A stretch of DNA of 64,000 nucleotides from Parazoarcus communis (lineage in GTDB: Bacteria; Pseudomonadota; Gammaproteobacteria; Burkholderiales; Rhodocyclaceae): positions 2,294,001-2,358,000 of the forward strand of contig NZ_CP022187.1 in NCBI RefSeq assembly GCF_003111645.1. The letters are read 5' to 3'. The first letter of the stretch is position 1; every line of letters begins with the position of its first letter. Of this stretch, positions 47,546 through 58,644 are shown one piece after another. The translations under genes and the position numbers were made by a program. The notes beneath the pieces are model-generated. The model was not told the DNA's origin. It saw only the letters and a list, made by a program, of their open reading frames with translations, and did not search any database.

Positions 47546-48397
47546 ATGTCAGAGTTCCTGAGCGACCCGCTCGCCTTCACCCCACTCGTCACGCTGCTCG
47601 GTCTCTTTGTCGGCAGTTTCCTCAATGTCGTGATCCATCGCCTGCCGCGGATGATGGAGCGCGACTGGCAGGTGCAGGCGGCGGAAATGCGCGGCGAACC
47701 CGCCCCCGAATCCGAGCGCTTCAACCTCGCCGCCCCCCGGTCACGCTGCCCCCATTGCGGACACCTGATCACCGCGCTTGAAAACATCCCGGTGGTCAGC
47801 TATCTGTTCCTGCGTGGCCGTTGCGGCCACTGCTCCGCGCCGATCAGCCGCCGCTACCCCATGGTGGAAGTGCTCACCGCCGTGCTCTCCGGCTACGCGG
47901 CATGGCATTTCGGTTTCGGCCTGGCCGCCGCCGGCGCATTGCTCTTCCTCTGGGCCATGATCGCGCTTGCCTTCATCGATCTCGACACTCAGTTGCTCCC
48001 GGACGACATCACGCTGCCACTGCTCTGGCTTGGTCTCGCGTTCAACCTCGCCGGCGTCTACACGGACCTGCCGAGCGCAGTGATTGGCGCGATGGCAGGT
48101 TACCTGACGCTGTGGTCGATCTTCTGGCTGTTCAAGCTTGCGACCGGCAAGGAGGGCATGGGCTACGGCGACTTCAAGCTCCTCGGCGCCATTGGCGCAT
48201 GGCTTGGCTGGCAGACGCTGCCGCTGACCATTCTTCTCTCCTCGGTCGTCGGGGCGGTGATCGGCATCAGCCTGATCGTATTCGCCCGCCACGGCAGAAA
48301 CATTCCGATACCGTTCGGCCCATATCTCGCGACGGCCGGCATCATCGCGCTGTTCTGGGGTGAAGCGATCACACAGCGCTACATGGGCGTGCTCTGA
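47546..48397 (+). CDS. pilD: Prepilin peptidase/N-methyltransferase PilD
   Basis: A 283-aa polytopic membrane protease. The N-terminal cytosolic loop holds the tetracysteine motif RCPHCGHL ... RGRCGHCSAPISRRYP. The two catalytic aspartates are in FIDLDTQLLPDD and GYGDFKLL. It cleaves type III leader peptides of prepilins and type II pseudopilins and N-methylates the new terminus. The 213 bases after the stop hold no gene; coaE, which often follows pilD, is absent here. Confidence 0.96.
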   Translation: MSEFLSDPLAFTPLVTLLGLFVGSFLNVVIHRLPRMMERDWQVQAAEMRGEPAPESERFNLAAPRSRCPHCGHLITALENIPVVSYLFLRGRCGHCSAPISRRYPMVEVLTAVLSGYAAWHFGFGLAAAGALLFLWAMIALAFIDLDTQLLPDDITLPLLWLGLAFNLAGVYTDLPSAVIGAMAGYLTLWSIFWLFKLATGKEGMGYGDFKLLGAIGAWLGWQTLPLTILLSSVVGAVIGISLIVFARHGRNIPIPFGPYLATAGIIALFWGEAITQRYMGVL

Positions 48398-48610
48398 GCA
48401 TCACACCAACAGGGCGTACGAACGCCGTCTCATCAGTGACTGCCGCCAGGCGCTGAGCCACACATGCAGTGGCAGGCTAAGCCTGCAAGGGGCGCTTGAA
48501 TTCGGGTCCGACAGCCCCCATATCCACCGCAGCCAACAAAGCGTGGCACTTTGCTTTTTCCTTATGCTGCATTGCGTTAGACTTGCGCACTTGCCTTTCC
48601 GGAGCTTGTC

Positions 48611-48892
48611 ATGCCCATCTACGAATACCGTTGTGAAAGCTGTGGATTCCAGAAGGAACATCTGCAGAAAATGAGTGATCCGGTGCTCGACACCTGTCCC
48701 AACTGCGGAAAAGGAAGCTACGTCAAGCAGCTGTCTGCTGCCGGATTCCAGCTGAAAGGCAGTGGCTGGTATGCAACCGACTTCAAGGGCGGAAGCAAGA
48801 CCTCATCCGCGGCGAGTGCCGCGACGACAGCATCGTCGGATGCGGGCAGTGCGCCCGCATGCGCAGGCAGCTGTGCCTGCCACCCGTCCTGA
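48611..48892 (+). CDS. FmdB-family zinc ribbon protein
   Basis: A 93-aa protein: MPIYEYRCESCGFQKEHLQKMSD and CPNCGKGSYVKQLSAAGFQLKGSGWYATDF give the FmdB/CxxC-CxxC zinc ribbon. The C-terminus is Ser/Ala-rich and ends in a short Cys cluster (CAGSCACHPS) that could bind a second metal. The family's biochemical role is not known; it is regularly encoded beside the DUF502 gene and aspS in betaproteobacteria, as here. Confidence 0.88.
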   Translation: MPIYEYRCESCGFQKEHLQKMSDPVLDTCPNCGKGSYVKQLSAAGFQLKGSGWYATDFKGGSKTSSAASAATTASSDAGSAPACAGSCACHPS

Positions 48893-48916
48893 CCTCCTGT
48901 CCTTGCGAATCGCCGC

Positions 48917-49543
48917 GTGAAAAAATACTTCATCACCGGGCTGCTGATCTGGATCCCGCTGACCATCACCTTCATGGTGCTGGCATGGATCATCAACACC
49001 CTGGATCAAATCCTGCTGTGGTTGCCCACGGGCTCCCAGCCGAGAGACGTACTCGGGTTCAACATCCCCGGCATTGGCGTACTGGCCAGCCTGCTCATCG
49101 TGTTCTTCACGGGCCTGGTTGCCGCAAACGTGCTGGGACAGAAAGTCGTGCAGCTATGGGAAGGCATCCTTGCACGCATCCCGGTGGTGAAGTCGATCTA
49201 CTACAGCGTGAAGCAGGTCTCCGACACGCTGTTTTCGAGCAGCGGTCAGGCCTTTCGCAAGGCGCTGCTGGTGCAGTACCCGCGCCAGGGCTCGTGGACA
49301 ATTGCATTCCTCACCGGCAAGCCGGGGGGCGATGCGGCCAAGCACCTCGAGGGCGACTTCGTCAGCATCTATGTGCCAACCACGCCCAACCCGACTTCGG
49401 GTTTTTTCCTGATGATGCCCAAAGAGGATGTCATCGAACTCGAGATGAGTGTGGACGAGGCACTGAAGTACATCATCTCGATGGGGGTGGTATCGCCCCC
49501 GACGCGCAAGCCGCCGCAACGGCCCGCGCTGCTCAACGAATGA
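48917..49543 (+). CDS. DUF502 family membrane protein
   Basis: A 208-aa protein with two N-terminal membrane helices (YFITGLLIWIPLTITFMVL and IGVLASLLIVFFTGLVAAN) and a conserved soluble part: IPVVKSIYYSVKQVSDTLFS, FVSIYVPTTPNPTSGFFLMMP and ELEMSVDEALKYIISMGVVSP. Function unknown. The context (FmdB-like, DUF502, aspS) is a stable betaproteobacterial gene block. Confidence 0.9.
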   Translation: MKKYFITGLLIWIPLTITFMVLAWIINTLDQILLWLPTGSQPRDVLGFNIPGIGVLASLLIVFFTGLVAANVLGQKVVQLWEGILARIPVVKSIYYSVKQVSDTLFSSSGQAFRKALLVQYPRQGSWTIAFLTGKPGGDAAKHLEGDFVSIYVPTTPNPTSGFFLMMPKEDVIELEMSVDEALKYIISMGVVSPPTRKPPQRPALLNE

Positions 49544-49602
49544 CCATTACCTGAATCCCGCAGCCCCTCTCGGGCTGCGTCTGAATTGCCGGAACTCAAA
49601 CC

Positions 49603-51402
49603 ATGCGTACTCAATACTGCGGTCAGGTCACTGCCGCCAACCTCGACCAGACTGTCACCCTGTGCGGCTGGGTGCACCGCCGCCGTGACCACGGGGGCGT
49701 GATCTTCATCGACCTGCGTGACCGTGAAGGCCTGGTTCAGGTCGTTTGCGACCCTGACCGTGCCGAGATGTTCGGCGTTGCAGAATCGGTACGCAGCGAG
49801 TTCGTGCTCAAGATGAGCGGCAAGGTTCGCCGCCGCCCCGCTGGCACGGAGAACGCCAACCTGACCTCCGGCGAAATTGAAGTGCTCTGTCACGAGATCG
49901 AAGTGCTGAACTCCTCGGTGACGCCGCCCTTCCAGCTCGACGACGAGAATCTGTCCGAGACGGTACGCCTGACCAACCGGGTCGTCGACCTGCGCCGTCC
50001 GCAGATGCAGAAGAACATGATGCTGCGCTACAAGGCCGCCATGTCCTTCCGTCGCTTCCTCGACGGTGCCGGCTTCATCGACATCGAAACCCCGATGCTG
50101 ACCAAGAGCACGCCCGAAGGCGCTCGCGACTACCTGGTTCCGTCCCGCGTGCATCCCGGCCAGTTCTTTGCCCTGCCGCAGTCGCCGCAGCTGTTCAAGC
50201 AGCTGCTGATGGTGGCCGGCTTCGACCGTTACTACCAGCTCACCAAGTGCTTCCGCGACGAGGACCTCCGCGCCGACCGCCAGCCCGAATTCACCCAGGT
50301 CGATATCGAGACCTCGTTCCTGAACGAGGTCGAGATTACCGCCCTGATGGAAGAGATGACCCGCTTCGTGTTCAAGGAAACCCTTGACGTTGAGCTGCCG
50401 TCGCCCTTCCCGCGCATGAGCTACGCCGAGGCCATGCGCCGCTTCGGTTCGGACAAGCCCGACCTGCGCGTCACCCTTGAGCTGACGGACGTTACCGATG
50501 CGGTGCAGGACGTCGCCTTCAAGGTCTTCTCAGGCCCGGCCACGACGGGCGGTCGCGTTGCAGCGATGCGCGTACCCGGTGGCGCCAGCCTGAGCCGCGG
50601 CGAAATCGACGAATACACCAAGTTCGTCAGCATCTACGGTGCCCGCGGTCTTGCCTACATCAAGGTCAACGATGCGGCGCAGCCCAACGAAACAGGCCTG
50701 CAGTCGCCCATCGTCAAGAACCTGCACGAAACGGCGCTGCGCACCATTCTCGAGCGCACCGGCGCCCAGTCCGGCGACCTGATCTTCTTCGGTGCAGACA
50801 AGACCAATGTGGTCAACGACGCCCTTGGCGCCCTGCGCACCAAGCTCGGTCACGAAAAGGGCTTCGTCACCGGCGAAGCCTGGTGCCCGCTGTGGGTGGT
50901 CGACTTCCCGATGTTCGAATACGACGACGAGAGCAAGCGCTGGACGGCCTGCCATCACCCCTTCACCAGCCCGAAGGATGAGCACCTCGACCTGCTCACC
51001 ACCAGCCCGGGCGAATGTCTGGCCAAGGCCTACGACCTCGCGCTCAACGGCTGGGAGATCGGTGGTGGTTCGGTGCGTATCCATCGCGCCGACGTGCAGG
51101 CCAGGGTGTTCGATGCGCTCAACATCGGCCCCGAAGAGCAGCAGCTCAAGTTCGGCTTCCTGCTCGACGCCCTCAAGTACGGCGCACCGCCGCACGGTGG
51201 CATGGCCTTCGGCCTCGACCGTGTGGTGACCATGATGGCCGGCGCCGAGTCGATCCGTGATGTCATCGCCTTCCCCAAGACTCAGCGCGCGCAGTGCCTG
51301 CTGACCAATGCACCAGGCGAAGTGGACGAAAAGCAGTTGCGCGAACTCCACATCCGTCTTCGGCAGAAAGTCGAGACGCAGGTCGAAGTCGGCAAGAGCT
51401 GA
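49603..51402 (+). CDS. aspS: Aspartyl-tRNA synthetase (bacterial type)
   Basis: A 599-aa class II synthetase. Anticodon-binding OB-fold (1-110; [26 protein letters not shown]), class II motif 1 to 2 ([53 protein letters not shown]), the bacterial GAD insertion (about 280-420) and motif 3 ([14 protein letters not shown], ending in a conserved Arg). Charges tRNA-Asp and, in bacteria lacking AsnRS, possibly also tRNA-Asn; no gatCAB genes are here to decide. Followed by a strong terminator. Confidence 0.98.
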   Translation: MRTQYCGQVTAANLDQTVTLCGWVHRRRDHGGVIFIDLRDREGLVQVVCDPDRAEMFGVAESVRSEFVLKMSGKVRRRPAGTENANLTSGEIEVLCHEIEVLNSSVTPPFQLDDENLSETVRLTNRVVDLRRPQMQKNMMLRYKAAMSFRRFLDGAGFIDIETPMLTKSTPEGARDYLVPSRVHPGQFFALPQSPQLFKQLLMVAGFDRYYQLTKCFRDEDLRADRQPEFTQVDIETSFLNEVEITALMEEMTRFVFKETLDVELPSPFPRMSYAEAMRRFGSDKPDLRVTLELTDVTDAVQDVAFKVFSGPATTGGRVAAMRVPGGASLSRGEIDEYTKFVSIYGARGLAYIKVNDAAQPNETGLQSPIVKNLHETALRTILERTGAQSGDLIFFGADKTNVVNDALGALRTKLGHEKGFVTGEAWCPLWVVDFPMFEYDDESKRWTACHHPFTSPKDEHLDLLTTSPGECLAKAYDLALNGWEIGGGSVRIHRADVQARVFDALNIGPEEQQLKFGFLLDALKYGAPPHGGMAFGLDRVVTMMAGAESIRDVIAFPKTQRAQCLLTNAPGEVDEKQLRELHIRLRQKVETQVEVGKS

Positions 51403-51419
51403 TCCGGTCCGCACCAACG

Positions 51420-51452
51420 AAAAATGCCGCGATCCGATCGCGGCATTTTTTT
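51420..51452. terminator. Bidirectional rho-independent terminator
   Basis: AAAAAT-GCCGCGAT-CCG-ATCGCGGC-ATTTTTTT: an 8-bp GC-rich stem (51426-51433 with 51437-51444) flanked by an A-run and a T-run. It separates aspS (plus) from the convergent amino-acid dehydrogenase gene (minus). Confidence 0.93.
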
Positions 51453-51477
51453 GTGTCATGCGAATCAAACGCGCAAC

Positions 51478-52527
<1,050 letters not shown>

Positions 52528-52554
52528 GGGGGTCTCCTTCCTTGTGTGGATGGT

Positions 52555-52604
52555 TGCATCACGACACACACCCTCGTTTGTGGTGCGGGCTATGTCGTGA
52601 TGCA
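52555..52604 (-). promoter_or_regulatory. 12-bp inverted repeat before the amino-acid dehydrogenase
   Basis: TGCATCACGACA (52555-52566) and its exact complement TGTCGTGATGCA (52593-52604) are 26 bases apart, 28 bases upstream of the dehydrogenase start. Two-site binding by a regulator such as the nearby Lrp protein, or a leader hairpin, are both possible. Confidence 0.6.
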
Positions 52605-52629
52605 GGGTGGTGGTAAATTGATTTATCGC

Positions 52630-52659
52630 GGCCCGGAACGTTCATGTCGTTTCCGGGCC
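52630..52659 (-). terminator. Hairpin after the indolepyruvate oxidoreductase gene
   Basis: GGCCCGGAA (52630-52638) pairs with TTCCGGGCC (52651-52659) around 12 bases, 20 bases after the oxidoreductase stop. It lacks a T-run, so termination would be weak or rho-assisted. Confidence 0.5.
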
Positions 52660-52679
52660 TGGCACACTGGCGGGAAGGC

Positions 52680-55600
52680 TTAGCCTGCAATCACCGCAAT
52701 CGTCTTGCGCGCCTTCCCGCCGACCGTTGCCGCGAGCGGCTGACGCGATTGAAACGCCGCAAGCAGTGCAGCCTCGCGCTTCCTGGCCTGTGCCAGATAA
52801 CGTTCGCGCACATGACCAAAGCCCCGGATCTGGTCCGGCAAGGCCGCGAGCTCGACCGCGGTCTCGTGGTTGGCGAGCTCCAGCCCGCGCAGCACCTCGT
52901 CGATCAGCTGCTCGTAGTCCGCAATCAGTTGCCGGTCGAGCTTGCGATCATGGCTGCGCGCAAAGGGATCGAGCGCACTGCCGCGAAGATGCCGGAACTT
53001 CGTCAGCATCCGCATCGCCTTGAGCATCCAGGGGCCGTAGGACTTCTTCTGCAACTCGCCGCTCTGCGGGTCCTTGTCTGCCAGCATCGGCGGCGCAAGA
53101 TGGAAGATCAGCGAGTAGTCACCTTCGAACTGCTCCTCGACGCGCTTGAGGAAGTCGCTGTCGGTATACAGGCGCGCGACCTCGTACTCATCCTTGTAGG
53201 CCAGCAGCTTGTAATAGCCGCGTGCGACAGCCTCGGTAAGCAGCGAGATCCCCGGCATCAACTGTGATTCGGCGGCGCGGACGCGATCGACGAGCCTGGT
53301 GTAACGGGCTGCATACGCGGCATTCTGGTAATCGGTCAGCTGCGCCTGGCGACGGGCGATCACCTCGTCGACCGTGGTCGAGAGGGTGTGATGCGCAGGC
53401 TTGCCATGCTGCGGCTTCGCCGCCTCGCTCACGGCATTCAGATCCACTGCGGCCCGACGCCCCCACTGGAACGCTGCCTTGTTTGCCGCCACCGCGGCAC
53501 CGTTGATCTCGATCGCACGCAGAATGGCGTCGTCGCTCAGCGGCACGAGACCCTTTTGCCAGGCATAACCGAGCATGAACAGATTGGTGGCGATCGCGTC
53601 CCCCAGCAGGCTGGTCGCAAGACGCGAGGCATCGATGAACTCGGCCGCCTCGGCGCCCACGGCCTCGACGATCTGCTGCTCCATCGAACCGGCCGGGAAC
53701 TGCGGATCCGGCACTTTCATGGCATCGCCACTGCGGGCCTGAGCTGCAAAGCCGCGCACGAACTCGCTGGTCATGGACTGATCGCGGTTGATCACGACCC
53801 GCGTGTGGCCGTTGCGCATCTTCGCCAGCGACTCGTCGCTCGCGGCCACGACCAGATCGCAGCCAATCACTGCATTGGCTTCGCCAGCCGCCACACGCGC
53901 AGCAAACAGCATGTCCTGACGGTCGGCGATGCGAACATGCGACCACACCGCGCCGCCCTTCTGCGCCAGCCCGGCCATGTCGAGCACCGAGATGCCTTTG
54001 CCTTCGAGGTGGGCGGCCATGCCGAGCAAGGCTGCAATCGTCACCACGCCGGTGCCGCCGACACCCGTCACCAGAATGCCCCACGGCGCGGCAGTGGAAG
54101 GCAGTTGCGGGCGCGGCAAGTCATCCGTCCCTTGCGACGCACTGGCCTTGCCCTTGCGCAGCTTGCCCCCCTCGATGGTGACGAAGCTCGGGCAGAAGCC
54201 CTTGATGCAGGAGAAATCCTTGTTGCAGGAGGACTGGTCGATCGTGCGCTTGCGACCGAACTCGGTCTCGACCGAGCCGACCGACATGCAGTTCGACTTG
54301 TCGCTGCAGTCGCCGCAGCCTTCACAAACGAGGTCGTTGATCACCACCCGCTTCGCCGGATCGGGGAAGGTCCCCCGCTTCCTGCGCCGGCGCTTCTCGG
54401 CAGCGCAGGTCTGATCGTAGATCAACGCGCTCACGCCCGGCACCGTACGCAGCTCGCGCTGCACGGCATCGAGTTCGTCGCGGTGGCGGATGGGAACGCC
54501 ATGCGGCAGGTCGGACGGGCCATAGGCGCGCCCGGTACCGTCATTGACCACGACGATATTGTTCACGCCCTCCGCCTGGAGCTGGCGGGCGATGATGGGT
54601 ACCGACAGCGTGCCGTCATGAGGCTGACCGCCCGTCATCGCCACCGCATCGTTATAGAGAATCTTGTAGGTGATGTTCACCCTTGCGGCCACGGCTGCGC
54701 GGATCGCCAGAATGCCCGAGTGCATGTAGGTGCCGTCGCCAAGGTTGGCGAACACATGCGGCGTGCTGGTGAAGGGCGACTGCCCCACCCATGGCACCCC
54801 CTCGCCCCCCATCTGGCAGAAGGTCTGGGTGGATTCCGGTGACAGCCAGGTCGCCATGTAGTGGCAGCCGATACCAGCCAGCGCGCGCGAGCCCTGTGGC
54901 ACCTTGGTCGAGGTGTTGTGCGGACAGCCCGAGCAGTAGTGCGGTACGCGCGCAATCGACAGGCGCGGGCGCGCGAGCGCCGCTTCCTTGGCGTCGAAGA
55001 AGGCCAGACGCGCCTTGATCCGGTCCGAGGTATGGAAACGTGCGATGCGCGCCGCAATCACCCGCGCCACCATCGCCGGCGTCAACTCGCCCGCCGCCGG
55101 CAGCAGCCACTCGCTGTGCGGCAGTGCCCACTCGCCTTTCTCGTCGAACTTGCCGATCACCCGTGGGCGGACCTGCTCGCTCCAGTTGTAGAGCTCCTCC
55201 TTGAGCTGATACTCGAGGAACTGGCGCTTCTCCTCGATCACCAGGACCTCTTCCAGCCCGTCGGCGAACTTGCGCACGCCCTCGGCCTCGAGCGGCCACA
55301 CCATGCCGACCTTGTACACCCGCAGACCGATGTCGGCCGCGATCCTGTCGTCGATACCGAGATCATCCAGCGCCTGGCGGACATCCAGGTAGCTCTTGCC
55401 GCTGGTGATGATGCCGAGCCGGGCATTGGGGCTGTCGATCACCGTACGGTTGAGCCCGTTGGCACGGCAGTAGGCCAGTGCGGCATACAGTTTGTGATGG
55501 AGCAGACGCTTCTCCTGCACCAGCGGCGGATCGGGCCAGCGCAGGTTGAGCCCGTCTTCCGGCAGCGGAAAATCGGTCGGAATCACGGTCTGCACCTTGA

Positions 55601-56258
55601 ACGGATCCACATCGACCGATGCCGAGGTTTCCACCGTATCCGTGAGCGCCTTGAATGCGACCCAGCACCCCGAGTAGCGCGACAGGGCGAAGCCGTGCAG
55701 GCCGTACTCGAGATATTCCTGAATCCCTGCCGGCGCCAACACCGGCATCATCAGCGCCTTGAACACGTGCTCGGTCTGATGCGGCAGTGTGGACGATTTG
55801 GCGGCGTGGTCATCCCCCGCGATCACCAGCACGCCACCATGCTTCGAGCTGCCGGCGGCATTGGCGTGACGAAACACGTCGCCGGTCCGGTCCACGCCCG
55901 GCCCCTTGCCGTACCAGATGGAGAACACGCCGTCGTAGCGCGCATTGGGGTCGAGCGTGACCTGCTGCGTGCCCCACACCGCGGTCGCCGCCAGATCTTC
56001 GTTGAGGCCGGCCTGGAAGCGGACATGCATCGGCTCAAGATACTTCTTCGCCCGCCAGAACTCCTGGTCCACATTGCCCAGCGGCGAACCGCGATAACCG
56101 GACACAAAGCCGGCGGTATTCAGGCCGGCCGCCTCGTCGCGCATGCGCTGCATCATTGGCAACCTGACCAGGGCCTGGATGCCGGTCATCCAGGCACGGC
56201 CTTCCTTCAGGGTGTATTTGTCGTCGAGCGAAACCCGGGGCAGTGTATTGAGCATCAT
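52680..56258 (-). CDS. Fused indolepyruvate (2-oxoacid):ferredoxin oxidoreductase
   Basis: A 1192-aa protein fusing IorA- and IorB-like parts. The N-terminal pyrimidine-binding/TPP half has GFVSGYRGSPLGNVDQEFW and GKGPGVDRTGDVFRHAN; the TPP-binding domain has YCSGCPHNTSTKVPQGSRALAG and ILYNDAVAMTGGQPHDG. A 4Fe-4S region (CEGCGDCSDKSNC ... SCIKGFCPSF) and a gamma-like domain (GVGGTGVVTIAALLGMAA) follow. It decarboxylates aryl or branched 2-oxo acids to acyl-CoA with ferredoxin reduction, for example phenylpyruvate to phenylacetyl-CoA. No good ribosome site stands before the paired ATGs at 56258/56255, so the start is tentative. Confidence 0.88.
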   Translation of the reverse strand: MMLNTLPRVSLDDKYTLKEGRAWMTGIQALVRLPMMQRMRDEAAGLNTAGFVSGYRGSPLGNVDQEFWRAKKYLEPMHVRFQAGLNEDLAATAVWGTQQVTLDPNARYDGVFSIWYGKGPGVDRTGDVFRHANAAGSSKHGGVLVIAGDDHAAKSSTLPHQTEHVFKALMMPVLAPAGIQEYLEYGLHGFALSRYSGCWVAFKALTDTVETSASVDVDPFKVQTVIPTDFPLPEDGLNLRWPDPPLVQEKRLLHHKLYAALAYCRANGLNRTVIDSPNARLGIITSGKSYLDVRQALDDLGIDDRIAADIGLRVYKVGMVWPLEAEGVRKFADGLEEVLVIEEKRQFLEYQLKEELYNWSEQVRPRVIGKFDEKGEWALPHSEWLLPAAGELTPAMVARVIAARIARFHTSDRIKARLAFFDAKEAALARPRLSIARVPHYCSGCPHNTSTKVPQGSRALAGIGCHYMATWLSPESTQTFCQMGGEGVPWVGQSPFTSTPHVFANLGDGTYMHSGILAIRAAVAARVNITYKILYNDAVAMTGGQPHDGTLSVPIIARQLQAEGVNNIVVVNDGTGRAYGPSDLPHGVPIRHRDELDAVQRELRTVPGVSALIYDQTCAAEKRRRRKRGTFPDPAKRVVINDLVCEGCGDCSDKSNCMSVGSVETEFGRKRTIDQSSCNKDFSCIKGFCPSFVTIEGGKLRKGKASASQGTDDLPRPQLPSTAAPWGILVTGVGGTGVVTIAALLGMAAHLEGKGISVLDMAGLAQKGGAVWSHVRIADRQDMLFAARVAAGEANAVIGCDLVVAASDESLAKMRNGHTRVVINRDQSMTSEFVRGFAAQARSGDAMKVPDPQFPAGSMEQQIVEAVGAEAAEFIDASRLATSLLGDAIATNLFMLGYAWQKGLVPLSDDAILRAIEINGAAVAANKAAFQWGRRAAVDLNAVSEAAKPQHGKPAHHTLSTTVDEVIARRQAQLTDYQNAAYAARYTRLVDRVRAAESQLMPGISLLTEAVARGYYKLLAYKDEYEVARLYTDSDFLKRVEEQFEGDYSLIFHLAPPMLADKDPQSGELQKKSYGPWMLKAMRMLTKFRHLRGSALDPFARSHDRKLDRQLIADYEQLIDEVLRGLELANHETAVELAALPDQIRGFGHVRERYLAQARKREAALLAAFQSRQPLAATVGGKARKTIAVIAG

Positions 56259-56699
56259 GTCTGTGGGGTCGTTGCGCCCGGTCGCCTGCGCTTGTGGCGC
56301 GACGCCCCGCCTGCGGCCCCTGTCTCCTTGTTGGTGGCGTTCTCGTGGGGTGCGCCTCATGAACCGACGCAGGTACATGCTAAGGAGACATGCGAGAAAA
56401 ATTTATCCTCATTTGGCAGCTTTCATGCAGCTATAAGAAATATCTTTTCGCCCATCAGTCATTACTATCCATCCACTTCGCATCGGGCTCACGACCATGG
56501 CGCGGAGAAATGACAGGGCTGACGGCCGGAAAGCGATGTCAAACACACGCCTGCTGCAGCCTTGCGCACTGCGCCACAAGTGCGGTGTCACCAAAAAAAC
56601 AGAAGGAGACTTTCGTGAATCGAACCATCCCGGGCACCGCTTGCCTGCCCTTGCTGTTATTGTCTCGCCCCTTGAATATCTGCCAACAGGAGCGATGAC
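56259..56699. other. Divergent promoter region, oxidoreductase/transporter
   Basis: About 440 bases between two divergent genes, with no credible gene. The part at about 56395-56465 is AT-rich (ATTTATCC, TATAAGAAATATC), as expected for promoters and for Lrp-type binding, but I cannot place -10/-35 boxes with confidence. AGGAG at 56688-56692 is the ribosome site of the transporter gene. Confidence 0.5.
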
Positions 56700-58043
56700 A
56701 TGGCAAAGACCCACACCCATGCACAGTGGTCCTCCCGGATGGGCTTCGTGCTTGCAGCCACCGGCTCCGCTGTCGGCCTCGGCAACATCTGGAAATTCCC
56801 CTACATGATCGGCCAGAGCGGCGGCGCTGCCTTCGTGCTGGTCTATCTGGCCTGTATCGCGATGATCGGGCTGCCCATTCTCGTGTCCGAATGGATGATC
56901 GGCCGGCGCGGCCAGAAGAACCCGATCAACACCATGTCCGAAGTCGCAGCTGCCAACGGACGCAGCCGCAACTGGGCGGTCGTCGGTGCAACCGGCGTTC
57001 TTGGCGCGTTCCTGATCCTGTCGTTTTACAGCGTGATCGGCGGCTGGGCCCTGTCCTACATGGGCGACATGGCCAGTGGCAGCTTCAGCGGCATGGACAA
57101 GGAAGCGGTTGGTGGCGCATTCACCGCCTTCCTGGCCGACCCCGGCAGCCTGCTGGTGTGGCATTCGGTATTCATGGCACTGACCGTGGGTGTTGTCGCC
57201 ATGGGCGTTTCGGGCGGCCTGGAGCGCGCATCCAAACTGATGATGCCGGCGCTGGGCATCCTGCTCATGGTGCTCGTTGCCTACGGCACCACGACCGGCG
57301 GCTTCGGGGCGGCAGTTCAGTATCTGTTCAACCCCGACTGGAGCAAGCTCGACGGCAAGGTGGTCCTGGCCGCGCTCGGCCACGCCTTCTTCACCCTGTC
57401 ACTCGGCATGGGCATCATGATGGCTTACGGCTCCTACCTCGGCCAGGACGTCAATCTGCTGCGCACCGCGCGTACCGTCGTGCTGATGGATACCGTGATT
57501 GCGATTGCGGCCGGACTGGCGATCTTTCCCATCGTATTCGCCAACGGCCTCGACCCCGCTGCGGGCCCCGGCCTGATCTTTGTCACCCTGCCGCTGGCCT
57601 TCGGCAATATCTCGGGTGGCCTGGTACTGGGCACGATCTTCTTCCTGCTCCTGACCTTTGCCGCGCTCACCTCGGCCATCTCGCTGCTCGAGCCCGTGGT
57701 GGAGCTGGTCGAAGAGCGCACGCCGCTCAGCCGTCTCGGCGCGACCGCGGTTGCCGGCATGGCCACTTGGGCACTGGGCATCGCAGCCCTGCTGTCCTTC
57801 AATGTGTGGGGAGATGTGCTGATCTTTGGTCTGAACATCTTTGACCTGCTTGATCAGCTCACCAGCAAGTTCCTGCTGCCCCTGACCGGACTCGGCGCGA
57901 TCGTCTTTGCGGCCTGGTATCTCGACCGCGACAGCGTACGCAAGGAACTGGGGCTTTCGGCCGGCGCCTTCGGTGTGTGGTCCTTCGTGGCCCGCTTCGT
58001 GGCACCGGCTGGCGTGCTGATCGTATTCGTCAGCAATCTCTGA
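56700..58043 (+). CDS. Neurotransmitter:sodium symporter-family amino-acid transporter
   Basis: A 447-aa LeuT-fold permease with about 11-12 helices: WSSRMGFVLAATGSAVGLGNIWKFPYMIGQSGGAAFVLVYL (Na+ and substrate site of helix 1) and helix 6 with FFTLSLGMGIMMAYGSYL. The LeuT family imports leucine, tyrosine, tryptophan and similar. Placed between the 2-oxoacid oxidoreductase and an Lrp regulator, it is likely to import the amino acid whose breakdown is encoded alongside. A strong hairpin follows the stop. Confidence 0.92.
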   Translation: MAKTHTHAQWSSRMGFVLAATGSAVGLGNIWKFPYMIGQSGGAAFVLVYLACIAMIGLPILVSEWMIGRRGQKNPINTMSEVAAANGRSRNWAVVGATGVLGAFLILSFYSVIGGWALSYMGDMASGSFSGMDKEAVGGAFTAFLADPGSLLVWHSVFMALTVGVVAMGVSGGLERASKLMMPALGILLMVLVAYGTTTGGFGAAVQYLFNPDWSKLDGKVVLAALGHAFFTLSLGMGIMMAYGSYLGQDVNLLRTARTVVLMDTVIAIAAGLAIFPIVFANGLDPAAGPGLIFVTLPLAFGNISGGLVLGTIFFLLLTFAALTSAISLLEPVVELVEERTPLSRLGATAVAGMATWALGIAALLSFNVWGDVLIFGLNIFDLLDQLTSKFLLPLTGLGAIVFAAWYLDRDSVRKELGLSAGAFGVWSFVARFVAPAGVLIVFVSNL

Positions 58044-58088
58044 GAAAAAGAAACGGGCGGCTCCACACCGGTGCCGCCCACATTCAGC

Positions 58089-58120
58089 AGCCCTGCCCGC
58101 TCATAGCGGCAGGGCTGTTT
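58089..58120 (+). terminator. Rho-independent terminator after the transporter
   Basis: AGCCCTGCC (58089-58097) pairs with GGCAGGGCT (58108-58116) and is followed by GTTT. A second GGGCGGC/GCCGCCC stem (58055-58061 with 58073-58079) lies just upstream. The first hairpin extends into the last codons of the convergent lrp gene. Confidence 0.7.
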
Positions 58121-58559
58121 CGTTCTTGATCTCGCGCAGCGCCACGCTCGAATGAGTGACGTCAATCTCGGGGATCTTGAGCAGGAAATTGTGCATGAAG
58201 GACGAAAAGGCCTCCAGGCTCGGCAGATAGAGCTTGAGCAGGCAGTCGGTCTCGCCAAGCAGTTCGTAACACTCGACAACCTCGTCGCAGCCCTTGACCA
58301 CCTGCTCGAAACGGTCGAGCACATCGGCACTGTGCTGCTTGAGCTTCACTCGCACCCACACGCAGGTGCCAAGGCCGAGCTTTTGCCGATCGACCAGCGC
58401 AACATAGCCGCGGATCAGTCCGGCCTCCTCCATCTCCTTTACCCGCCGCCAGCATGGCGACGGCGACATGCCGACCTTGTCTGCCAGCGCCTGAGTGCTG
58501 AGGGTGGAGTCTTTCTGCAGCAGCGAAAGAATGCGCAACTGGTTCTGGTCGAGTTTCAT
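58101..58559 (-). CDS. Lrp/AsnC-family transcriptional regulator
   Basis: A 151-aa regulator. The N-terminal winged helix-turn-helix reads LRILSLLQKDSTLSTQALADKVGMSPSPCWRRVKEMEEAG; the RAM ligand domain has WVRVKLKQHSADVLDRFEQ and CYELLGETDCLLKLYL. It is likely to sense an amino acid and control the transporter or the two catabolic enzymes; its target sites are not seen directly. Start at 58559 (MKLDQNQL); the frame continues upstream without a ribosome site. Confidence 0.93.
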   Translation of the reverse strand: MKLDQNQLRILSLLQKDSTLSTQALADKVGMSPSPCWRRVKEMEEAGLIRGYVALVDRQKLGLGTCVWVRVKLKQHSADVLDRFEQVVKGCDEVVECYELLGETDCLLKLYLPSLEAFSSFMHNFLLKIPEIDVTHSSVALREIKNETALPL

Positions 58560-58644
58560 GCCATCCACTCTTGCACGCCCCGCACGGGGCACGATATGCG
58601 ATGAAAACGCGCGGGCACCTTCAGCTGCGAAGCCCGCACGACGC